A DNA stretch of 64,000 bases. Origin: Streptococcaceae bacterium (lineage in GTDB: Bacteria > Bacillota > Bacilli > Lactobacillales > Streptococcaceae). Position numbers and translations under genes: made by a program. The notes under the pieces are model-generated. The model did no database searches, was not told where the DNA came from, and saw only the letters and a list, made by a program, of their open reading frames with translations. The stretch covers positions 1-64,000 of the forward strand of contig JAIRWF010000010.1 of assembly GCA_031253335.1 (NCBI GenBank). Reading direction: 5' to 3'. Below are positions 57,605 to 64,000 of the stretch, piece after piece (position 1 is the first letter of the stretch; each line of letters begins with the position of its first letter).

Positions 57605-58723
57605 ATGAGTGAAAAGTCACTTTATGGGGAAAAATTTCGGGAGCTTCGTCGATTATCTGGTAAGACTTACGCGGATTTTGATGGCATCGTCAGTGCGACG
57701 AGCCTTAAAAATTTTGAAAAAGGAGCCTCAATGCTGGCGACAGATAAACTGGCTAGTGCTCTTGCTCTTATGAATTTTAAACTTTCAGATATGGAAAATC
57801 TAGCCTCAGATGCTCACCCAATAGCACTATATGGCAGAGTTTTTCATGATTTAAGAAGGCAAAGGGGCTATCGACGAGATTTTTTTGAGTCGCTTGGGGT
57901 AAGTCCTTTGAGATTAAAACTTTTTGAAGAAAACCATATCATGCTCCCGTATGATATATTGGATGCGATGTTGGGTCTCATGCACATGCCTGAAGCAGAT
58001 TTTGGTTATGCGCTAAATGGGAATACAGATAATTATTTTATACATTTTGTGAATGAAATGGATATCGCGCAATACACTGGAGATACTACTCTTTTAAAAA
58101 CTATTGAAAGGGAGGGTCGGAAGTATGCCGCTGGACAAGAAGCAAAGTTTGAATTTCCAGATGATGACCCTCAGCATGATTATAGTACAGACAGATTAAC
58201 CAGGCAATATACAGATTTTCGTGTACTAGAGTTGACAGCAAAAGCATCTTATACACAACTTACGGATGCGGAACGTACCGAAATTGGAGATTTTTTGTTT
58301 GGAATTGAGATTTGGGTTGAGTATAGCTTGGGTATTTTAGCATTGAATGCGTGGCAACTGCCTTATGTGACGATTCATGGAATTCTTTCTGATATTGCAA
58401 ATAAAAAATCTCAATATATCGGGAAAGTAGATTATCGTCGGAGAATTCTTCAGGCAGGTTTTCAGCGTGCACTTTCGTTGACTCTTGAAGGATCTTTAGA
58501 ACAAGCCAGACATTTACTACAGCTGGTAGCGCCGTTTGCGGTATCGGTTGATATCCGTATTCAAGGGCTTTATTATTTTGCCAAAGGCTTTTTAACCTAT
58601 CAGTCTTATTCTCAGAAAGGACGTCAAGAGATGCAGGAGGTTGTGTCTGGTTTTACGACGTTTAACGAGCATTTAGGTTTGTCATTTTGTGAAAAATGGA
58701 TGGCGAAATATGTGGAGGAGTGA
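57605..58723 (+). CDS. Rgg/MutR-family-like regulator with two HTH domains
   Basis: 372 residues. Residues 7-65 form an XRE-type HTH (YGEKFRELRRLSGKTYADF). A second, similar unit follows at 76-134 (YGRVFHDLRRQRGYRRDFF), offset by 69 residues. The rest is an all-helical, TPR-like Rgg C-domain that in relatives binds short peptide pheromones. Typical Rgg proteins have about 285 residues and one HTH. The start at 57605 has AAGGGAAG upstream. It ends in VEE followed by a possible 22-codon peptide. Likely regulates the preceding secreted-protein gene. Confidence 0.8.
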   Translation: MSEKSLYGEKFRELRRLSGKTYADFDGIVSATSLKNFEKGASMLATDKLASALALMNFKLSDMENLASDAHPIALYGRVFHDLRRQRGYRRDFFESLGVSPLRLKLFEENHIMLPYDILDAMLGLMHMPEADFGYALNGNTDNYFIHFVNEMDIAQYTGDTTLLKTIEREGRKYAAGQEAKFEFPDDDPQHDYSTDRLTRQYTDFRVLELTAKASYTQLTDAERTEIGDFLFGIEIWVEYSLGILALNAWQLPYVTIHGILSDIANKKSQYIGKVDYRRRILQAGFQRALSLTLEGSLEQARHLLQLVAPFAVSVDIRIQGLYYFAKGFLTYQSYSQKGRQEMQEVVSGFTTFNEHLGLSFCEKWMAKYVEE

Positions 58724-58726
58724 CTT

Positions 58727-58795
58727 GTGAAAGGAAAAGAAGAAAATTTGAGTCAAGAAAAACCAGTCATGATTTGGCTGATTTTTCTTGAGTAA
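58727..58795 (+). CDS. Possible 22-residue peptide after the Rgg-like gene
   Basis: A GTG-started frame 3 nt after the regulator stop, preceded by GGAGGAG at proper distance. Product begins MKGKEENLSQ and ends VMIWLIFLE: charged front, hydrophobic end, like precursor pheromones of Rgg systems. Against it: the GGAGGAG also encodes the regulator C-terminus, and the hydrophobic part lies inside the terminator hairpin (58753-58793). Low confidence. Confidence 0.3.
   Translation: MKGKEENLSQEKPVMIWLIFLE
58753..58793. terminator. Bidirectional terminator between the Rgg-like gene and DUF1831 gene
   Basis: Arms CAAGAAAAA.CAG.CA and TG.CTG.TTTTTCTTG pair with small mismatches; A-rich and T-rich flanks serve both directions. 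Confidence 0.8.
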
Positions 58796-58801
58796 AATAA
58801 T

Positions 58802-59149
58802 TTAATTTTCTGTTGCGGTAAAGACGTCTCGATCGACGAAGAGTTGCATTTGGAAATAAAACTTTTCGACGATAATGGGGTCTGTTTTGCCTGTGAAGAT
58901 ATTGACGTTTCGTGTGGCGGATTTATCGGTAATAGATAACTTGAAGCCTGAAAGATCAGCATTTACAGTTACTTTCATGAGAAAGCCCTCGCCTGAGTTC
59001 GGGGCGACTTCAAGCATTCGGCTAAAGATGAAGGTGCCATTTGCTTGGGGGGCGAAGGTTGTGTCTCTGAGGGTAAATTTCTTGATGTTTGGGCTAATGC
59101 TGTAGCTGTATTTGCAGTTTGGAAGTTTTACGCTTTGTGTGAAGGCCAT
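58802..59149 (-). CDS. DUF1831 protein
   Basis: 115-residue soluble protein (AFTQSVKLPNCKYSYSISPN at the start, NADLSGFKLSITDK near the middle). DUF1831 proteins are found beside the NifS-like desulfurase in Lactobacillales, exactly as here, 1 nt after that gene, and are suspected to assist it. The start is at 59149 with AGAAAGGA upstream; the frame extends further back inside the desulfurase gene but that part is not coding for this protein. Confidence 0.82.
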   Translation of the reverse strand: MAFTQSVKLPNCKYSYSISPNIKKFTLRDTTFAPQANGTFIFSRMLEVAPNSGEGFLMKVTVNADLSGFKLSITDKSATRNVNIFTGKTDPIIVEKFYFQMQLFVDRDVFTATEN

Positions 59150-59150
59150 G

Positions 59151-60281
59151 TTAATCCTTTCTGAAAATGGTGTAGAGAGCACTAAGAAGTGCATCAATGT
59201 CCTCTTTTTGAGTGCGTTTTGAAAAACTAACCCGAATATTTTCCTTGAGCTTTGGCGACTCTTTGCCGTAAATGGCTTCAAGTACATGGGAGGGCTCGAC
59301 GGTTCCAGCTGTACAGGCAGAGCCTGTCGAGACACAAATCCCTGCGAGATCAAGCTTTGTGAGGAGAATATCGTGATTGACGTTCGGGAAGCCTATGTTT
59401 AGTGTGCTTGAAAGATGTGGTTCTGGTGCATTGAGGTAGAAGTCTTGAGCTGTTTTTGCTTTGAGTGTCTCAAGGCCTGTTAGAAGCTGAGTGTATAGGA
59501 CATTCGTTTTGTCAGGGAGTTGTGAAGTGACTTCTATTGCTTTTGCCATGCCGACAATGGCTGCGAGGTTCTCTGTCCCTGCGCGGCGTTTGTCCTCTTG
59601 CTCTCCCCCGTGAATGAGCGCATCAAAATGGAGACCTGCGCGGTGGTAGAGAAAGCCGATTCCTTTTGGCCCGTGGAACTTGTGGGCGCTGGCTGTGAGA
59701 AAGTCTGCATGAAGTTCTTCAGGATGAATGGGAAGCTTTCCGAGACTTTGTACGGCATCCACGTGAAAGGCGGCTTGGTGGGTTTGCAAGACTTCGCCGA
59801 TTTCTGAGATGGGGAGGAGCTGTCCTGTTTCATTGTTGGCATGCATGACGGAGACTAAAATGGTGTCGTCACGCAGCTGATCGGTAATGAGATGTGCTGG
59901 AAATGTTCCGTCTGGAAGGGGCTTGACAAAAGTGACGTCAAAGCCAAAGCGGTCGCGTAAATAGGACAGAGTTTGCAGGATGCTAGGATGCTCAATGGCG
60001 GTTGTCACGAGATGCTTTCCCTTGTCTTGATTGGCCAAGGCATAACCAACAAGCGCTAAGTTATTGGCCTCTGAGGCACCTGATGTGAAGGTAAGCGTAT
60101 TTGCGGGAACGGCAAGGTGTTTCGCGATGGTTTCGCGAGACTCCCTGAGGAGTTTACTTGCATTACGGCCTGCGGCGTGGATAGAACTGGGATTGCCATA
60201 GGTCTCGCGGAGAACAGTAGCCATGCTGTCTGCAACTTCAGAAAGAACAGGAGTCGTTGCCGCGTTATCTAAGTAAATCAT
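59151..60281 (-). CDS. Cysteine desulfurase (NifS/IscS type)
   Basis: PLP enzyme taking sulfur from cysteine for tRNA thiolation or Fe-S assembly. About 376 residues: YLDNAATTPVL, HVDAVQSLGK (PLP Asp/Gln), SAHKFHGPKGIG (PLP Lys) and STGSACTAG (catalytic Cys). I place the start at the ATG 60281 (MIYLDN); a GTG three codons earlier (60290) is possible. It lies 9 nt after prs and 1 nt before the DUF1831 gene, a conserved prs-desulfurase-DUF1831 order in lactic acid bacteria. Confidence 0.92.
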   Translation of the reverse strand: MIYLDNAATTPVLSEVADSMATVLRETYGNPSSIHAAGRNASKLLRESRETIAKHLAVPANTLTFTSGASEANNLALVGYALANQDKGKHLVTTAIEHPSILQTLSYLRDRFGFDVTFVKPLPDGTFPAHLITDQLRDDTILVSVMHANNETGQLLPISEIGEVLQTHQAAFHVDAVQSLGKLPIHPEELHADFLTASAHKFHGPKGIGFLYHRAGLHFDALIHGGEQEDKRRAGTENLAAIVGMAKAIEVTSQLPDKTNVLYTQLLTGLETLKAKTAQDFYLNAPEPHLSSTLNIGFPNVNHDILLTKLDLAGICVSTGSACTAGTVEPSHVLEAIYGKESPKLKENIRVSFSKRTQKEDIDALLSALYTIFRKD

Positions 60282-60290
60282 AGGCTGCAC

Positions 60291-61259
60291 TTAGCCTTGA
60301 GCTTTGTCGTAGTTGAATAATGGGGAAACGGGGCGTCCTTCATGGATACGGACGATGGCATCGGCAATGAGGGGCGCGGTTGTGAGGAATTTGACTGACT
60401 CAGGCTTGTCGTTGTCGGATTTTACGGAGTCAGTCACAAGGATTTCTTTGATGTGGGCGGCTTCGAGGCGCTCTTTAGATCCTGGAAGAAAGAGACCGTG
60501 TGAAGCGCAGGCGAAAATGTCGCCTACACCGTAGCGTGAAAGGACGATGGCCGCATTGCCAAAGGTGATGCCTTCGGTCAAGATGTCATCAATGAGAATT
60601 GCTTTTTTGCCCGCCACGTCGCCAATAAGGTAGCCACTATTGGCGTCTCTTTCTTTTTCCTCCTGATAGTCCACAATCGCAATAGGCGCCTCGAGATACT
60701 CGGCAAGGCTCCGCGCGCGCTTAATGCCAGAGTTTTTTGGGGCGACGACGACGACTTCATCACCAAGTAGCCCTTTTTCGCGATAATAATCTGCAAAGAT
60801 AGGCACAGTAAAAAGGTTATCAGCAGGGACATCGAAGAAGCCTTGAACCTGCACGGTGTGGAGGTCGAGGGTTAAGATGCGGTCAATACCTGCTTTGACG
60901 AGCATATTGGCAACGAGTTTTGCCGTGATGGGCTCATGTGGTTTTGCGGTGCGGTCGGCGCGTGCATAACCAAAATAAGGCATCACGACGTTTACCGTGT
61001 TTGCAGAAGCGCGTTTGCAGGCGTCTATCATGATAAGTAGCTCCCAAAGATGGTCGTTGACAGGGAAACTCGTGGACTGGATGATGTAAATGTCGTGACC
61101 ACGGACGCTTTCTTCGATGTTGACTTGGATCTCACCGTCTGAAAATTGACGCGAGCTCACGTGACCCAAGGGGACGCCTGTTGCTTCGGAGATTTTCTCA
61201 GCCAGAGGTAGATTGGAGTTGAGCGCGAAAAGTAGCAATTTTGGATCTTGATAGACCAT
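60291..61259 (-). CDS. prs: Ribose-phosphate pyrophosphokinase
   Basis: Makes PRPP, precursor of nucleotides, His and Trp. 322 residues; ATP and ribose-5-phosphate binding motifs [39 protein letters not shown] (signature), and [15 protein letters not shown], the usual DDI PRPP loop, with TEG in place of TAG/TGG. RBS AAAGG. An exact palindrome (61290-61303) lies 31 bp upstream of its start, between it and the divergent glycosyltransferase gene. Confidence 0.95.
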   Translation of the reverse strand: MVYQDPKLLLFALNSNLPLAEKISEATGVPLGHVSSRQFSDGEIQVNIEESVRGHDIYIIQSTSFPVNDHLWELLIMIDACKRASANTVNVVMPYFGYARADRTAKPHEPITAKLVANMLVKAGIDRILTLDLHTVQVQGFFDVPADNLFTVPIFADYYREKGLLGDEVVVVAPKNSGIKRARSLAEYLEAPIAIVDYQEEKERDANSGYLIGDVAGKKAILIDDILTEGITFGNAAIVLSRYGVGDIFACASHGLFLPGSKERLEAAHIKEILVTDSVKSDNDKPESVKFLTTAPLIADAIVRIHEGRPVSPLFNYDKAQG

Positions 61260-61289
61260 AAAAACCTTTCAAGCCTGTTGATGAGGCAT

Positions 61290-61572
61290 TGTCAAATTTG
61301 ACAGGGCAAAAAAATTGCCTTCTGTTCTTGCTTTCTATTTTATCAAATTTGACAGGAAAATGGCAGCCCAAAATGCTATAATAAAATGAATGATGACGCC
61401 TGATTTATCCATTATTTTTCCAGCCTACAATGTGGCAGATTATATTTCTGATGCGATTCGTAGCGTTTTGGCTGTGTCAAATTTGACAGTAGAGCTGATT
61501 GTTGTGGATGATGGGTCAACGGATAATTTGACAGAGGCATTGCGGGAGTTTGAGGGTCTGTCAAATTTGATA
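61290..61572. repeat. Palindrome cluster 4 (TGTCAAATTTGACA)
   Basis: Exact copies at 61290-61303 (intergenic) and 61475-61488 (coding), 13/14 copies at 61341-61354 (intergenic) and 61559-61572 (coding), and a half-site AATTTGACA near 61526. The two coding copies are 84 bp apart, the same distance as the first pair in yhgE. Confidence 0.8.
61374..61382 (+). promoter_or_regulatory. Extended -10 of the first glycosyltransferase gene
   Basis: TGCTATAAT ends 7 nt before the ATG at 61390; no RBS between. Leaderless candidate. Confidence 0.65.
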
Positions 61573-62340
61573 GTCGTACATCAAGCAAATCAAGGTGCTG
61601 GAATTGCACGAAATAAAGGGCTTGAGGCCGCAACGGGGAACTATGTGCTCTTTATGGATCCAGATGATCGCATCAATGCGGCAGCTTTAGAAGAGGTTTT
61701 TGCGGAAACAAAAAAGCAGCCTGAGATGGTTATTTTTGCAATGAGCTTAAAAAATGCGACTACCCATGCCGTCACGACACCGAACTATGCGCTTCCCGCA
61801 AAGCGATACGAGGAGAATGCTGATCTTGTGGCGGATCTCTGCACACATCAGAAAATGATGACTTACACCCCGCCTTGGAACAAGCTCATCCGGAGGGACT
61901 TTTTAGGGGCACATCCTGAGTTGCGCTTTACAGACCAGCGGACAGGACAAGACGTTCTTTTTGCGATTGACCTCTGGAATATCGTAAACAAAGCGGTATG
62001 GTGTCCGACACCCGCTTATTGCTACACTCTGGGGCGTGCTGAGGGTGCAAGCCATAAACGCCGCCCGCAATTTATCTTGGATGCGGCAACTATCTGCGCG
62101 AAATTGCTAAGAGATTGCCCTGATAAACGCGTGGCAGATGATCTCATCGTGAGCTATGGCATGCGCGAGCTCCGCTTTTGCAAACCAGAGGCTGGGTTTT
62201 TCAACTATCTCGCAGCTTCACCATTAAAACAGGCTCTCTCACAGGTTCGCTTCTTCAAACTCCCTTGGGGACGTAAATTGCAGTATCTTACACGCCGAAT
62301 TCCACTTACGGCTTATGTTTATTATCGACTGAATCAATGA
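61390..62340 (+). CDS. Family 2 glycosyltransferase
   Basis: 316 residues, GT-A fold. LSIIFPAYNVADYISDAI, VDDGSTD (nucleotide-sugar binding), GIARNKGLEAATGNYVLFMDPDD with the metal-binding DPDD. Likely adds sugars to a cell-surface polysaccharide. It starts MMTP at the first of two ATGs, 7 nt after its -10. Two palindromes lie in its first 190 bp. The stop overlaps the next start (ATGA). First of three related genes. Confidence 0.92.
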   Translation: MMTPDLSIIFPAYNVADYISDAIRSVLAVSNLTVELIVVDDGSTDNLTEALREFEGLSNLIVVHQANQGAGIARNKGLEAATGNYVLFMDPDDRINAAALEEVFAETKKQPEMVIFAMSLKNATTHAVTTPNYALPAKRYEENADLVADLCTHQKMMTYTPPWNKLIRRDFLGAHPELRFTDQRTGQDVLFAIDLWNIVNKAVWCPTPAYCYTLGRAEGASHKRRPQFILDAATICAKLLRDCPDKRVADDLIVSYGMRELRFCKPEAGFFNYLAASPLKQALSQVRFFKLPWGRKLQYLTRRIPLTAYVYYRLNQ

Positions 62341-63215
62341 AACTTTTAACACAACTTGCTAAAATCATTCTCTTTTGGAATGTCCGCCGTGCACGCGAAG
62401 AAAAAGACTCCAAGACACTGATTGCACAAATGGCCGCAACGAATCCACCGCAACCTCTTGTGAGCGTTCTCGTTCCGGTTTTTAATGTCGCACCTTATCT
62501 TGAAGCGTGCCTTGAAAGCCTCTTAGCGCAAGATTATCCCAATCTTGAGATCGTTTGCGTAGATGATGCGTCAACAGATGGCAGTCGCGAGATTCTCTCG
62601 CGTTTTTCGGATCGCCTCACCATCCTCACAAAGTCTGTCAATGAAGGCCTCCCGCAAGCACGAAAAACCGCACTCGAACAGGCGAAGGGCGACTTCATCC
62701 TCAATGTGGATGCAGACGACACACTTGTACCAAGTGCTGTGAGTGATATGGTGCTTACCGCACAGGCATCTCACGCAGATGTGGTCGTGTGTGATTACGA
62801 AAAATCAGGCGAAATCATCCGTCAGCCCAAAATCCCCGAAACAGGAAGTTTTAGGCGTGTTCAAACAAGAAGCTTTGCCTATGGTAACACGATTTGGAAT
62901 CGTTTGATTTTGCGCTCACTTGCGTTAGAACTTGATTTTCCATATGCAAATGCGGGTGAAGACATTGTGCTAAATACCGGACTTTATCTCAAAGCCAAAA
63001 AAATTGTGCATTGCCACAAGGCGCTTTATCACTGGCGCAAGACGACAGGCTCCATGACCAATACTGTGCGTGAGGAAACTTACAAGGAGTTAGACAAAAA
63101 TTACGCACGCGTGTGGGCGCTTTGCGAGGCGGCTTTTAATGCGAATGAATTAGCAAAAATCCGTCCGCTCTACAAGGCACGCCAAAAACGGATTCAAAAA
63201 CGAGGCTGGAGTTAA
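62337..63215 (+). CDS. Family 2 glycosyltransferase
   Basis: 292 residues; a basic N-terminal helix (about 1-25) precedes the GT2 domain VSVLVPVFNVAPYLEACLESL, VDDASTDGS, GLPQARKTALEQAKGDFILNVDADD. The C-terminal half has AGEDIVLNTGLY, a usual acceptor-side motif. Translation is coupled to the previous gene by a 4-base overlap. Part of a surface polysaccharide cluster continuing past the window. Confidence 0.92.
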   Translation: MKLLTQLAKIILFWNVRRAREEKDSKTLIAQMAATNPPQPLVSVLVPVFNVAPYLEACLESLLAQDYPNLEIVCVDDASTDGSREILSRFSDRLTILTKSVNEGLPQARKTALEQAKGDFILNVDADDTLVPSAVSDMVLTAQASHADVVVCDYEKSGEIIRQPKIPETGSFRRVQTRSFAYGNTIWNRLILRSLALELDFPYANAGEDIVLNTGLYLKAKKIVHCHKALYHWRKTTGSMTNTVREETYKELDKNYARVWALCEAAFNANELAKIRPLYKARQKRIQKRGWS

Positions 63216-63216
63216 T

Positions 63217-64000
63217 ATGGAGCCGTTAATTAGTGTCATCATTCCAATCTATAACGTTGAGGCCTATCTCAAGGAATGTCTTGAGAGTGTTTTGGCGCAG
63301 ACGTATGCCTACCTTGAAATCATCCTCATAGATGATGGCTCGACAGATGGTTCAAAGACTATTGCGGAGGCGTATCAAGCAAAAGACAGTCGCGTTCACC
63401 TGATTCAGCAGGAAAATCTTGGTCTCTCGGGTGCAAGAAATACAGGGCTTGACGCGGCTAAGGGAGACTATTTCTTGTTTGTTGATAGCGATGATGTCAT
63501 CTCCCCTCGGCATATCGAAGATCTCTATGCGGCGGTGATAGCTAGCGACGCAGACAGTGCGCAGTGCCTTTATACGCGGGATATCGTGCAACTCAAAGAT
63601 GTTAAAAATCCGAAAACGACGCTTATCACGGGGGACTATATGATGCGTGTTAAAAGTCTTGCAGCGTCAAATCATTCGTTTAAGTATGCTTGGGGACGCT
63701 TGATGAAACGTTCTGTAGCTGGGCGTATTCGCTTTGAAGTCGGTATGATTTTAGAAGATGGGCCTTATTTTTATGAGACGTTAGATGAGACGTCGCGTGT
63801 GGTATTGCTAGATAGTCCGAGCTATTTTTATCGGAAACGGCCTGACTCTATTCTAAACGCACCTGCAAATCCCAGACATTTTGATCAGTTCAAAAAAAAT
63901 CAGCTCTTAGAAAGCTATTTTGAAAAAAAGCACCCTGAGGGGCTAGATTATAGTCGTGCGCAGTCATTTTCGGGGAATGATGCACTCGTTAAGCGCTACG
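63217..64000 (+). CDS. Family 2 glycosyltransferase, cut by the window end
   Basis: Open from the ATG 63217, 1 nt after the previous stop, to the end of the window (261 codons, no stop). LISVIIPIYNVEAYLKECLE, IDDGSTDGSK, GLSGARNTGLDAAKGDYFLF and VDSDD (metal site), then EDGPYFYET. Third gene of the cluster, probably forming one operon. No good RBS; coupling with the preceding gene is likely. Confidence 0.9.
   Translation, partial: MEPLISVIIPIYNVEAYLKECLESVLAQTYAYLEIILIDDGSTDGSKTIAEAYQAKDSRVHLIQQENLGLSGARNTGLDAAKGDYFLFVDSDDVISPRHIEDLYAAVIASDADSAQCLYTRDIVQLKDVKNPKTTLITGDYMMRVKSLAASNHSFKYAWGRLMKRSVAGRIRFEVGMILEDGPYFYETLDETSRVVLLDSPSYFYRKRPDSILNAPANPRHFDQFKKNQLLESYFEKKHPEGLDYSRAQSFSGNDALVKRY

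Overview
Organism. Gene content points to a low-GC Gram-positive coccus of the Streptococcaceae, closest in flavour to Lactococcus: an LmrA-type multidrug ABC exporter that follows my memory of lactococcal LmrA almost line for line, a YdbC/PC4-like protein, CiaRH, an exact match to the lactococcal PurBox, a cydABDC cluster, LPXTG proteins with the KxYKxGKxW signal, and a lone DXS-like gene in a lineage expected to use mevalonate. The base composition looks higher in GC than in Lactococcus lactis, so I do not name a species.

Layout. 0.5-6.7 kb: cytochrome bd oxidase (cydAB) and its assembly exporter (cydDC). 6.8-10.1 kb: MarR-family regulator, SGNH hydrolase, lmrA. 10.1-12.2 kb: WYL regulator divergent from an effector-binding protein. 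12.2-16.7 kb: MacB-like exporter and ciaRH. 16.8-24.3 kb: DXS-like enzyme, yidD, udk, an oxidoreductase, tRNA-Arg joined to a GH73 glucosaminidase, mntH and a lone ATP-cone protein. 24.3-30 kb: T-box-controlled thrS, lrgAB, rpsB and tsf. 30-34 kb: TetR/YhgE pair and a HAD phosphatase. 34.1-44.1 kb: accessory region with Fic, giant adhesin, backbone pilin, hairpin repeats, a type I toxin-antitoxin module, gene debris, a sortase C carrying a cytoplasmic DUF3990-like domain, and a minor pilin. 44.2-51.9 kb: PurR-controlled purine permease, rpsF-ssb-rpsR, U32 protein, nadR, ydbC and manA. 52-58.8 kb: LPXTG repeat protein, tuf, a duplicated-domain secreted protein, and an Rgg-like regulator with two HTH domains. 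58.8-64 kb: DUF1831, cysteine desulfurase and prs on the minus strand, then three family 2 glycosyltransferases, the last cut by the window end.

Genome-scale signals. Four patterns cut across the genes. (1) A MITE-like intergenic element occurs four times (1-290, 2954-3199, 19810-20004, 43158-43401). (2) A hairpin with an 8-nt one-sided bulge (consensus about TTYATTKA) and compensating stem changes occurs six times, two of them inside those elements. (3) The perfect palindrome TGTCAAATTTGACA occurs seven times exactly and six times nearly, in four clusters that mix promoters and coding sequence. (4) At least nine genes have a -10 box ending 6-8 nt before the start codon and no usable Shine-Dalgarno sequence, eight of them with an extended TGn -10, so leaderless transcription seems common here.

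Working together. The pilus region forms a coherent unit: the Fic gene has a CcpA-like (cre) promoter, the adhesin and two pilins carry LPXTG-type signals, and the class C sortase should polymerise them. Repeats, a toxin-antitoxin module and pseudogenes have accumulated between the backbone pilin and the sortase. The sortase fusion, the bulged-hairpin family and the palindrome clusters are the observations I would follow up first.
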